Shown piece by piece: positions 1-5,597 of a DNA stretch of 5,597 nucleotides. Position 1 is the stretch's first letter. Every line of letters starts with the position of its first letter. Location: positions 1 to 5,597 of the forward strand of contig JAEZXF010000499.1 of the NCBI GenBank assembly GCA_023419995.1. The letters run 5' to 3'. Both the position numbers and the translations under genes were made by a program. Source of the DNA: Pseudomonadota bacterium (GTDB lineage: Bacteria > Pseudomonadota > Alphaproteobacteria > Rhizobiales > Rhizobiaceae). Below the pieces are notes generated by a model. That model made no database searches, was not told the origin of the DNA, and saw nothing but the letters and a program-made list of their open reading frames with translations.

Positions 1-608
1 ACGGCGCCGCCGTCGCCGTAGCAGCCGAGCGGCTTTGCCGGGAAGAACGACGTGGTCGAGATGTCGCACAGCGAGCCGGCGACGCGGCCGTGATAGACCC
101 CGCCCCAGCCCTGGGCGCTGTCGCCGATCACCTTCATGCCGTTCTCGCGGGCGATGGGATTGAGCATGTCGTAGTCGGCCGGCAGGCCGAACAGATCGAC
201 GGGGATGACGCAGGCGGGATTGAGGCCGAGCGTGCGGGCATGGGCGACGGCGCGCCTGAGGCTGTCGGGATCCATGTTGAAGGTGTCGGGCAGGACGTCG
301 ACGAAGACGGGCGTCGCGCCGACCAGCGGCACGACCTCTGCGGTTGCGGCGAAGGTGAAGGAGGGGACGAAGACCGCGTCGCCGGCCTTGATGCCGAGCG
401 CCATCAGGGCGAGCTGGAGAGCGTCGGTGCCGTTGGCGCAGGCGAGCGCATGCTTCACGCCGCAGAACGCGGCGAGCTGCTTCTCCAGCTCGGCAACCTG
501 CGGCCCCATGATGTACTTGCCCTCGTCGAGCACATTGAGAATGACTCTCTCGAGAGCCGGCCGGATCCTTGCCTGCTGGGCGGCGAGGTCGATGAAGGGA
601 AGCTGCAT
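1..608 (-). CDS. DegT/DnrJ/EryC1/StrS-family PLP sugar aminotransferase (3' part outside window)
   Basis: This enzyme family transfers an amino group, usually from glutamate, to a keto-sugar nucleotide in the cytoplasm, feeding O-antigen, capsule or other glycan synthesis. Reading the minus strand from the ATG at 608-606 gives 202 codons before the window edge. The start reads MQLPFIDLAAQQ, typical of the WbpE/WlbC-like branch (UDP-3-keto-GlcNAcA aminotransferases). Family marks are N59-G-T-D62 in the cofactor phosphate region, D163-S-A-Q166 (the Asp that holds the PLP pyridine nitrogen) and S187-FFPA-K192, where K192 is the expected Schiff-base lysine (K185 in WbpE, as I recall). Full-length relatives are about 360-400 residues, so roughly half is present. 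The start is supported by AGAAGG (complement of 617-622) eight bases upstream. The gene is transcribed away from the cyclase gene. The family is certain; the exact sugar substrate is a guess from the N-terminus. No frameshift is seen. Confidence 0.93.
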   Translation of the reverse strand, partial: MQLPFIDLAAQQARIRPALERVILNVLDEGKYIMGPQVAELEKQLAAFCGVKHALACANGTDALQLALMALGIKAGDAVFVPSFTFAATAEVVPLVGATPVFVDVLPDTFNMDPDSLRRAVAHARTLGLNPACVIPVDLFGLPADYDMLNPIARENGMKVIGDSAQGWGGVYHGRVAGSLCDISTTSFFPAKPLGCYGDGGA

Positions 609-644
609 GAAGAAGGCCTTCTCTTTGTCGGACGCAGTTGAAGC

Positions 645-673
645 GCGCTACCGCAAACGACGGCCTCTGACAA
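645..673 (-). promoter_or_regulatory. Candidate sigma-70-like promoter for the aminotransferase gene
   Basis: On the minus strand, TTGTCA (complement of 668-673) is followed after exactly 17 bases by TAGCGC (complement of 645-650). The -35 matches TTGACA at five of six bases. The -10 is poor, keeping only the leading TA. Transcription would start near 638, giving a leader of about 30 bases before the ATG at 608. The position and spacing are good but the -10 is weak, so this is only a candidate. I found no convincing plus-strand promoter for the cyclase in 609-866. Confidence 0.27.
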
Positions 674-850
674 TGCCGACGGGACTGTTCGGCCCCGGAA
701 GAGGTGAGGGAGGCGCCGGACATGGGCACAAATTCCGTACACCGGGCAAAGTTCCGCCGCTCCCGAAAGTCGCCCTGCCGCCCGATTCGGCGCGCCGCTC
801 CCGGTCAGCTTTCTTAAGTGTTTCCCTGTATGGGGGCCGGACCGGGTGCG

Positions 851-860
851 GGGGAGGGGA
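851..860 (+). promoter_or_regulatory. Ribosome binding site that decides the cyclase start
   Basis: The purine run GGGGAGGGGA contains GGAGG at 853-857 and lies six bases before TTG 867. An in-frame GTG at 846 also exists, but choosing it would place this strong site inside the coding region and leave only a run of Gs without a GGAGG core before the start. The TTG at 867 is therefore preferred. Confidence 0.6.
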
Positions 861-866
861 ACGGCG

Positions 867-2861
867 TTGCCATCGAAAATCGTCGTCGGAAAGCGGGCAG
901 GCCTCAACGTCTATCTTCTGGCGCTGTCGCTCGCATGCCTGCTCCCCGTCGTCACGATCTCCGCCTATGCGGCGTGGAGAACGGGCGACGTCTACAGGAG
1001 CACCGCCACCGACCGTCTCCGCGACACGGCCCTGACGCTGGCGAGCGCGATCGAGGCCGACATCGAAGGCAAGTTCACCGCGCTCAGCACCTTCGCCGAT
1101 CTGTGGCCGTCGACAGGGCAGGCCGGCCCGATCGCGCTGAAATCCGGCCGCTTCGAGGACATCGCCTTCGAAGGGCAGATCGAAATCGTCGAGCTGGACC
1201 GCGGCGAGCCCACCGGCCGGCACGCCGGAGCGGCGGCGGAGGTGGCGAAAAGGGCGATCGCGCAGCAGGCGCCGGCGCTCACCGACCTCGTTCCCGGCAT
1301 CGGCGGGAACGACCATCGCATCTCGCTCGCGCTGCCGCTCGCGCCCGATGCCGGCCGCCGGCGGGCGATCGTGCTGTCGATCACGCCGGCCCAGCTGATC
1401 CGCACCCTGCGGCAGAGGAACGACGCGCTCGGCGGCATCCTGGTCGCGGTGACCGACGGCAACGGCCGGATCGTCGCGCGGTCGCGCGATGCCGAGCGCG
1501 CCATCGGCATGAAGGCACCGGACTGGGAGAAGCTCGAGGCGCTGGGCACCGACAGCGGATGGTTCCAGGCGGTCACCACCGAAGGCCTCGAGACGATCCT
1601 GTCGTTCCGGAAGCTCCGGGACACGCCGGGCTGGGCGCTGGTGGTCGGCGAGCCGACGGACGTGTTCAACGCACGCTGGCGCAATCCTCTCTTCGGCCTC
1701 CTGCTCGGCACGATCGTCGCGCTGGGGCTGGCGGGCGTCGCGGCGCTGCGGATCGGTCGCCTCATCCTGCGACCGGTCGAGGCGCTCGCCGCGCACAGCA
1801 TGGCTGTCGCCAACGGCGAAAGCGCCGCCGGGCTGGCGCAGGTGCCTCCTTCGCCCGTGCGCGAGTTCGAGACCCTGCGGCTGAGCGTCGAGGCGGCCGA
1901 GAAAGCCCACCGCGAGACCGAGCGGCGCATCCGCACCGTCGCCAAGGCGGGGGCGCTGGTGCTGTGGCGCTGGTCGGAGGAGGGAAACCTCGTCTGGATC
2001 GAAGGGTGGGAGAAGCTGACCGGGACGCCCGACAGCGAGGCGCTCGGGATCGCCTGGCTGGACCGCGTGCATCCCGACGACCGCCAGCGCCTCCTCGATA
2101 CCTTCCGCGAGACGAGAGGCCGGCGGGCCATGGTCGACATCGAGTTCCGGCTGCTCGTCTCCGGCGGCCGCTGGCTCTGGCTGCGCGAGAGGGGCGGGCC
2201 GGTGCTGGACGACAACGGCGACATCATCCAGTGGGCAGGCGTGCTGGAGGACATCGACGCCCGCAAGCGGAACGAGGCGCAGATCGCCCATATGGCGCTC
2301 CACGACGCCCTGACCGGCCTCGGCAACCGGGTGCAGTTGCGCAATCATCTCGAGCAGGCGATCGCCCGCGCGCGGACGGGATCGGTCGGCGCGCTTCTGA
2401 GCCTCGATCTCGACCGGTTCAAGCAGGTCAACGACACGCTGGGCCACCCGGTTGGCGATGCCCTGCTGGTCGCGGTTGCCGGACGCCTGCGCGCATGCGC
2501 GGGCGAGGCCGACCTGGTGGCGCGGCTCGGCGGCGACGAGTTCGCCGTCATCCAGCACGCCGCCGGCCGACCCGAGGCGACGGCACGGCTGGCGCTGCGG
2601 CTGGTCGAGACGATCGGCGCGCCCTACGTCGTCGACGGCCATGACATCTCGATCGGGACCAGTGTCGGTGTCACCTTCATCGCCACGGCCGAGCTCGGCG
2701 CGGACGAGTATCTCGGCCGGGCGGACAAGGCTCTCTATCGCGCCAAGAAGGGTGGGCGCGGCCGTGCGGTGCTCTGCGAGGACTTGCACGTGAGGGACGA
2801 GATCGGCCGGCTGCAGGAAAAATTCACGGTGCTGCGCCACCACGACCGGGATGCGGCCTGA
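867..2861 (+). CDS. Membrane-anchored diguanylate cyclase: Cache-like sensor, PAS and GGDEF domains
   Basis: Predicted inner-membrane enzyme that condenses two GTP into the second messenger cyclic di-GMP. From the TTG start it has 664 residues. Helix 1 (about 13-36) anchors it. Residues about 38-271 look like a periplasmic double-Cache sensor, with a long helix followed by repeated beta-strand segments such as AVTDGNGRIVARS. Helix 2 is about 274-297, followed by a HAMP-like or coiled linker and a PAS/PAC domain (about 356-465). The GGDEF domain spans about 474-645. It has DALTGLGNR, metal ligand D514, guanine-contacting N522 and D531 (equivalents of PleD D327, N335 and D344), GGDEF at 555-559, and the closing ALYRAKKGGRGRA. 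The catalytic motif is intact, so activity is expected. The inhibitory RxxD site is changed to GEAD (546-549), so product inhibition through this site is probably lost. No EAL domain follows. The ligand sensed is unknown. The gene stands alone on its strand, divergent from the aminotransferase. In-frame GTG 846 is the alternative start. Confidence 0.95.
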   Translation: MPSKIVVGKRAGLNVYLLALSLACLLPVVTISAYAAWRTGDVYRSTATDRLRDTALTLASAIEADIEGKFTALSTFADLWPSTGQAGPIALKSGRFEDIAFEGQIEIVELDRGEPTGRHAGAAAEVAKRAIAQQAPALTDLVPGIGGNDHRISLALPLAPDAGRRRAIVLSITPAQLIRTLRQRNDALGGILVAVTDGNGRIVARSRDAERAIGMKAPDWEKLEALGTDSGWFQAVTTEGLETILSFRKLRDTPGWALVVGEPTDVFNARWRNPLFGLLLGTIVALGLAGVAALRIGRLILRPVEALAAHSMAVANGESAAGLAQVPPSPVREFETLRLSVEAAEKAHRETERRIRTVAKAGALVLWRWSEEGNLVWIEGWEKLTGTPDSEALGIAWLDRVHPDDRQRLLDTFRETRGRRAMVDIEFRLLVSGGRWLWLRERGGPVLDDNGDIIQWAGVLEDIDARKRNEAQIAHMALHDALTGLGNRVQLRNHLEQAIARARTGSVGALLSLDLDRFKQVNDTLGHPVGDALLVAVAGRLRACAGEADLVARLGGDEFAVIQHAAGRPEATARLALRLVETIGAPYVVDGHDISIGTSVGVTFIATAELGADEYLGRADKALYRAKKGGRGRAVLCEDLHVRDEIGRLQEKFTVLRHHDRDAA

Positions 2862-3000
2862 CCCTGCCGGCGGCCGTATACGAGGACCTTCGTTCCTTTG
2901 CCTCCGGGCGCATCCGAAGACCTCGAAGCCCATGCAGGTGGCACGTTCCGGGCTGTGCGGGGCTCGACTCCGGCTCCCGACGAACATCGAAGCGGCCATG

Positions 3001-3035
3001 CGGGTCTGAACCCGGCATTGGGGGCGGAGTCGCCC
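3001..3035 (+). repeat. Two adjacent short hairpins with tetraloops
   Basis: CGGGT-CTGA-ACCCG (3001-3014) and GGGCG-GAGT-CGCCC (3022-3035) are each perfect 5-bp stems with 4-base loops, seven bases apart. The first can be extended by ATG/CAT pairing (2998-3000 with 3016-3018) past a single bulged G. No T tract follows, so this is not a standard intrinsic terminator. Being in GC-rich DNA, either could arise by chance. Confidence 0.4.
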
Positions 3036-3079
3036 GAGCATGGTATCTGGTGAAATGAGTGCCGGATTATGAAATCCTG

Positions 3080-3108
3080 TTGACCTCGTCTTTCTCCGTA
3101 AATAGGGT
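3080..3108 (+). promoter_or_regulatory. Candidate sigma-70-like promoter for the acyl-CoA ligase gene
   Basis: TTGACC (3080-3085) and TAGGGT (3103-3108) are separated by 17 bases, within the most AT-rich patch of the intergenic region. The -35 matches five of six bases; the -10 keeps the conserved T, A and final T. A start of transcription near 3115 would leave about 275 bases of leader before the ATG at 3390. A small inverted repeat, GGATT-ATGA-AATCC (3064-3077), sits directly upstream and could be an operator, though it is short. Confidence 0.42.
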
Positions 3109-3160
3109 CCGCTGCAGGAGGAAGCAGGCGCGCGTCCAGCCAGCGGTGGAGGAGCCGTTC

Positions 3161-3173
3161 CCGGGTGACCCGG
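3161..3173 (+). repeat. 13-base odd palindrome CCGGGTGACCCGG
   Basis: CCGGGT and ACCCGG flank a single central G, giving perfect dyad symmetry. It lies about 45-58 bases after the presumed transcription start of the ligase gene. The half-sites CGGGT/ACCCG are the same as in the hairpin at 3001-3014, but with different spacing. It could bind a dimeric regulator or be chance; the sequence does not decide. Confidence 0.3.
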
Positions 3174-3378
3174 TCGTCCCGGAACATTCGCGCCGACCGG
3201 CCGCGCCGCTGTGGCCCTGCCGTCGCGATGCCGCATCCTCCGCGCCGCAACCGCCCTGACCGAACGGGGCGGCGCGGCATGAGCAGGGGGATTGCCGGGG
3301 ATGTCCCGGACCCTGCGCACAGACGGAACCGACGCGGCTCTATCAGGGCGGGCCTCCGCAGGACGGCCGGGCGCAGGG

Positions 3379-3384
3379 AAGGAG
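3379..3384 (+). promoter_or_regulatory. Shine-Dalgarno site fixing the ligase start
   Basis: AAGGAG lies five bases before ATG 3390. It argues against the longer in-frame starts at 3165 and at 3279, whose extra residues are Arg-rich and unlike the start of any related ligase. Confidence 0.8.
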
Positions 3385-3389
3385 AAGAG

Positions 3390-5027
3390 ATGAACCAGAG
3401 CGTGCAGCCGATGTCGCGGCCTCTCTACACCACGGCGGATCCGCGAATCCCCGCCTCCGAGGATTGCGTGCTGCGCTATCTCCTCGACAAGCGCGCGAAG
3501 GAGCATCCCGACCGCATCTATGCCGCCTTCGAGGGCGGCGTCGAATGGTCCTACGCCCACACCCTGTCCGAGACCCGCCGCACCGCCGCCGGCCTCCAGG
3601 CGCTGGGCCTGGCGCAGGGCGACATGCTGCTGATCGCCCTGCCGAACGGACCGGACGCGCTGCGCGTCTGGTTCGCGGCCAACTATCTCGGGGCGGTCGC
3701 GGTCCACGTCAATCCGGCCTATCGCGGCGCGCTCCTCGAACGTGTGATCCGCAATTCGGGGGCCAGGCTCTTCGTCACCCTGCCGGGGCTTCTCGAGCAC
3801 ATCGAGGCCGTCGACCGCTGCACCCTCGAGAAGCTGGTCGTGTTCGGGGCGCCGTCGGCCGAGGTCGCCGGCCTGCCATGCATCGACGCTGCGGCGCTCG
3901 ACGGGGCGGGCGACGAGCCCGCTCCCCTCGAACAGGAGATCCTGCCGTTCGACACGCAGTGCATCCTCTATACGTCGGGCACCACCGGACCGTCCAAGGG
4001 CGTGATGTGCTCCTACCTGCATCTCGAGACCGCGGGCAGGGCGGTCTACTTCCTGGGGCCCGACGACCGCTACCTCGTCAACCTGCCGATGTATCACGTC
4101 GCCGGCGTGCTGCCGTGCATGATGATGATGGGGCGCGGCGGCTCGGTGGCGGTCATCGAGCGCTTCCGCACCGGCGCCTTCTGGCAGACGATCGCCGACA
4201 CCAGGGCGACCTTCGCCATCCTGCTCGGCGTGATGACCCGGTTCCTGCTTTCCCAGCCGGAATGCTCCGAGGAGAAGCTCGGCCATCTGCGCTACATCAT
4301 CCAGCAGCCGCTCGATGACGACGCGCCGGAGCTGCGACGCCGCTTCGGCTTCGACATCTACACCTCCTTCAACATGACCGAGGTGTCGCTGCCCATCGTC
4401 TCCGAACCCAACCCGCAGACGAAGGGCACCTGCGGGCGCGCCCGCGAGGGCGTCGAGCTGCGCATCGTCGACGAATGGGACTGCGAGGTGCCCGTCGGCG
4501 AGACCGGGGAGCTGCTCATCCGCACCGACCGCCCGTGGGCGATGATGCACGGATACTACCGCGACCCGGAGGCGACCGCGAAGGCGTGGCGCAACGGCTG
4601 GTTCCACACCGGCGACACCTTCCGCAAGGATGCGCAGGGCAACTACTTCTTCGTCGACCGGCTCAAGGACACGATCCGCCGGCGCGGCGAGAACATCTCG
4701 TCGTTCGAGGTCGAGGCCGCGCTCATGGCGCACCCGGCGGTGCGGGAGGCCGCGGCCGTCGCCGTGGCCAGCGAGATCAGCGAGAGCGAGGTGATGGCGG
4801 TGCTGTCGCTCGTCGAGGGGCAGACGCTCGACCCGGCCGAGCTCATCGAGTTCCTGCGGCCGCGGCTCGCCTACTTCATGATCCCCCGCTACGTCCGCGT
4901 CGTTCCCGATCTCCCCAAGACGCCGACCCAGAAGATAGAGAAGCACGTGCTGCGCAACGTCGGCCTGACGGTCGGCGATGCGTGGGACCGGGAGAAGGCG
5001 GGGGTGTCGGCACGGCGCGACGCCTGA
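3390..5027 (+). CDS. AMP-forming acyl-CoA ligase, CaiC/DitJ-like
   Basis: Predicted cytoplasmic class I adenylate-forming enzyme that converts a carboxylic acid, ATP and CoA to acyl-CoA, AMP and PPi. It has 545 residues, about the usual length for this family. Motifs in order are the phosphate loop YTSGTTGPSKG (194-204), NMTE (328-331) with the Mg-binding E331, HTGD (406-409) with ribose-binding D409, the hinge DRLKDTIRRRGENIS (from D423) and PTQKIEK with the expected catalytic K515. The usual TGKI is TQKI here, but the lysine is kept. Residues around 240-290, including an FW...AT...Q-P pattern, resemble carnitine/crotonobetaine-CoA ligase and the DitJ-like group rather than long-chain FadD. 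An unusual run of four methionines is at 244-247. The natural acid cannot be read from sequence. A biotin carboxylase gene follows 153 bases downstream on the same strand, suggesting activation followed by carboxylation. Function class is sure; substrate is open. Confidence 0.95.
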   Translation: MNQSVQPMSRPLYTTADPRIPASEDCVLRYLLDKRAKEHPDRIYAAFEGGVEWSYAHTLSETRRTAAGLQALGLAQGDMLLIALPNGPDALRVWFAANYLGAVAVHVNPAYRGALLERVIRNSGARLFVTLPGLLEHIEAVDRCTLEKLVVFGAPSAEVAGLPCIDAAALDGAGDEPAPLEQEILPFDTQCILYTSGTTGPSKGVMCSYLHLETAGRAVYFLGPDDRYLVNLPMYHVAGVLPCMMMMGRGGSVAVIERFRTGAFWQTIADTRATFAILLGVMTRFLLSQPECSEEKLGHLRYIIQQPLDDDAPELRRRFGFDIYTSFNMTEVSLPIVSEPNPQTKGTCGRAREGVELRIVDEWDCEVPVGETGELLIRTDRPWAMMHGYYRDPEATAKAWRNGWFHTGDTFRKDAQGNYFFVDRLKDTIRRRGENISSFEVEAALMAHPAVREAAAVAVASEISESEVMAVLSLVEGQTLDPAELIEFLRPRLAYFMIPRYVRVVPDLPKTPTQKIEKHVLRNVGLTVGDAWDREKAGVSARRDA

Positions 5028-5034
5028 GCCGGGG

Positions 5035-5062
5035 CCTCGTGCCGGCCGAGGTGCGGCACCTC
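5035..5062 (+). repeat. Overlapping, mutually exclusive hairpins after the ligase stop
   Basis: Three stems compete for the same bases. CCTCG (5035-5039) pairs with CGAGG (5047-5051). GTGCCG (5039-5044) pairs with CGGCAC (5054-5059). GAGGTGC (5048-5054) pairs with GCACCTC (5056-5062), a 15-base odd palindrome around G5055. No T run follows, so a classical intrinsic terminator is not shown. The segment begins eight bases after the ligase stop codon and could slow or end transcription, stabilise the mRNA 3' end, or be chance in GC-rich DNA. Confidence 0.42.
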
Positions 5063-5119
5063 CAATGGAACGGGGACATGCCGATGCTCTCGTTCCCATG
5101 CGTCACTCCGGGCCGGCTC

Positions 5120-5133
5120 CCGCCTTCGGGCGG
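5120..5133 (+). repeat. C(UUCG)G tetraloop hairpin in the ligase-carboxylase spacer
   Basis: CCGCC (5120-5124), TTCG (5125-5128) and GGCGG (5129-5133) make a perfect 5-bp stem closed by the especially stable C(UUCG)G loop. It may be enclosed by a longer stem, CCGG 5113-5116 with CCGG 5140-5143. It ends 47 bases before the carboxylase start. There is no poly-T after it, so it looks more like an mRNA stability or processing element than a terminator. Confidence 0.45.
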
Positions 5134-5180
5134 CATTCACCGGTTCACGAAATGCAACGATCGCGACAGGCAGGCTGGAC

Positions 5181-5597
5181 TTGAACAACGCTACCATTCT
5201 CATCGCCAACCGGGGCGAGATCGCCATCCGCATCGCCCGCGCCGCCTCCGAGCTCGGCTTCGCCACCGTCGGCGTCGCGCCGCCGGACGACCGCGACTGC
5301 CTGCACCTGAGGCACGTCGACCGCTGGCGCCTGCTCGACGGCGCCGGCCCGGCCGCCTATCTCGACATTCCCCGCATCGTCGCGATCGCGCTGGAGGAAG
5401 GCTGCGCCGCGATCCATCCCGGCAACGGCTTCCTGAGCGAGAGGGCCGAGTTCGCCCGTGCCTGCGAGGCGGCGGGCCTCGCCTTCATCGGCCCCCGGCC
5501 GGAGACGCTCGCCATGTTTGGCGACAAGGTGAGCGCCCGCGAGGCGGCGGCGCGCCTGGGCGTGCCCCTGCCCGAAGGTTCGCATGCCGGCATATCG
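5181..5597 (+). CDS. Biotin carboxylase-domain protein of an acyl-CoA carboxylase (5' part; runs off the window)
   Basis: Biotin carboxylase uses ATP and bicarbonate to carboxylate biotin on a carrier domain; a carboxyltransferase then moves the carboxyl group to an acyl-CoA or to pyruvate. The 139 codons present cover the N-terminal domain: ILIANRGEIAIRIARA (6-21), AIHPGNGFLSE (77-87) and FGDKVSARE (113-121). K116 falls at the same number as the ATP-binding K116 of E. coli AccC. Two changes stand out in the glycine-rich loop: N82 where AccC has Y82, and R88 where AccC has N88. The pattern ETLAMFGDK resembles large fused carboxylases (about 1,100 residues, with carrier and carboxyltransferase on one chain), but the cut prevents proof. 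No in-frame ATG or GTG exists at 5060-5180, so TTG 5181 is taken as the start; CTG 5175 is possible. The ribosome site is poor (AGG 5172-5174). Likely co-functional with the ligase upstream. Confidence 0.9.
   Translation, partial: MNNATILIANRGEIAIRIARAASELGFATVGVAPPDDRDCLHLRHVDRWRLLDGAGPAAYLDIPRIVAIALEEGCAAIHPGNGFLSERAEFARACEAAGLAFIGPRPETLAMFGDKVSAREAAARLGVPLPEGSHAGIS

Larger units (their letters stand above)
2862..3389 (+). other. 528-base intergenic region without a convincing gene
   Basis: No frame here shows a start with a ribosome site together with protein-like composition. The open frames (3059-3259 plus, 2735-3280 minus and the in-frame extension of the ligase back to 3165) are rich in Arg and Pro, as expected of random GC-rich DNA. 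The stretch 3036-3105 is visibly more AT-rich than its surroundings and holds the promoter candidate. Short inverted repeats lie at 3001-3014, 3022-3035, 3064-3077, 3161-3173 and 3295-3309. I see no T-tract terminator after the cyclase gene and no riboswitch class that I can name. Confidence 0.6.

Noticed and set aside
205..1035. A 276-codon plus-strand open frame spanning the aminotransferase and the intergenic region
   Set aside because: It is antisense to the clear aminotransferase, has no recognisable domain, and then overlaps the true start of the cyclase out of frame.
2862..2920. Intrinsic terminator for the cyclase gene
   Set aside because: The best pairing around the TTCG at 2888 is only 4 bp (AGGA/TCCT) with a 7-base loop and no adequate T tract.
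2878..3035. Possible c-di-GMP riboswitch or tRNA-like segment
   Set aside because: A short TTTGCCTCCGGG stretch recalls part of the GEMM core and GGGTTC-like pieces recall a T-arm, but the rest of neither structure could be found on either strand.
3059..3259. 66-codon GTG-started open frame before the ligase
   Set aside because: It has no ribosome site, spans the promoter candidate, and ends in a low-complexity Ala/Pro/Arg tail with no family resemblance.
3165..3389. N-terminal extension of the ligase to 3165 or 3279
   Set aside because: The extra residues are Arg/Pro-rich and unlike any ligase N-terminus. AAGGAG is placed correctly for ATG 3390, and the protein from there has the usual family length.
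4119..4130. Run of four ATG codons in the ligase as a possible slippage or contingency repeat
   Set aside because: Four in-frame trinucleotides are too few for phase variation, and three-base slippage would keep the frame. The run is noted only as an oddity of the protein.
648..5099. A 1,483-codon open frame on the minus strand
   Set aside because: It runs antisense through the cyclase, the intergenic region and the ligase. Its translation is rich in Arg, Gly, Ala and Asp-Arg-His strings with no recognisable domain, as expected from the mirror of GC-rich codon bias. The plus-strand genes carry complete catalytic motifs.

Overview
The window is very GC-rich bacterial chromosome. Its gene content and style (G/C-ending codons, TTG starts, GGAGG-type ribosome sites) fit an alphaproteobacterium, for example a member of the Hyphomicrobiales or Rhodospirillales. 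That placement is inferred from style and protein resemblance, not from a marker gene. I see no rRNA, tRNA, CRISPR array, insertion sequence, phage gene or attachment site.

Layout, left to right: (1) 1-608, minus strand: the N-terminal 202 codons of a DegT/DnrJ/EryC1/StrS-type PLP sugar aminotransferase, cut by the window edge. (2) 609-866: a divergent intergenic region with a weak promoter candidate for the aminotransferase. (3) 867-2861, plus strand: a membrane-anchored diguanylate cyclase with a periplasmic Cache-like sensor, a PAS domain and an intact GGDEF active site, but a degenerate inhibitory I-site. (4) 2862-3389: 528 bases with no convincing gene, holding a sigma-70-like promoter candidate and several short inverted repeats; it would give the next gene a leader of roughly 270-280 nt. 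(5) 3390-5027, plus strand: a complete CaiC/DitJ-like acyl-CoA ligase with all core adenylation motifs. (6) 5028-5180: a 153-base spacer with overlapping hairpins and a C(UUCG)G hairpin. (7) 5181-5597, plus strand: the N-terminal 139 codons of a biotin-carboxylase-domain protein, cut by the right edge.

The ligase and the biotin carboxylase lie in the same direction and could form one pathway: the ligase activates a carboxylic acid to its CoA thioester and a biotin-dependent carboxylase then carboxylates an acyl-CoA. This is inferred from gene order; the substrate is not readable from the sequence. The diguanylate cyclase and the aminotransferase (probably for surface nucleotide-sugar synthesis) are divergent, and nothing in the sequence proves a functional link between them.

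I found no clearly novel system. The points most worth checking are the substitutions in the biotin carboxylase glycine-rich loop, the lost I-site of the cyclase, and the structured non-coding stretches on either side of the ligase gene.
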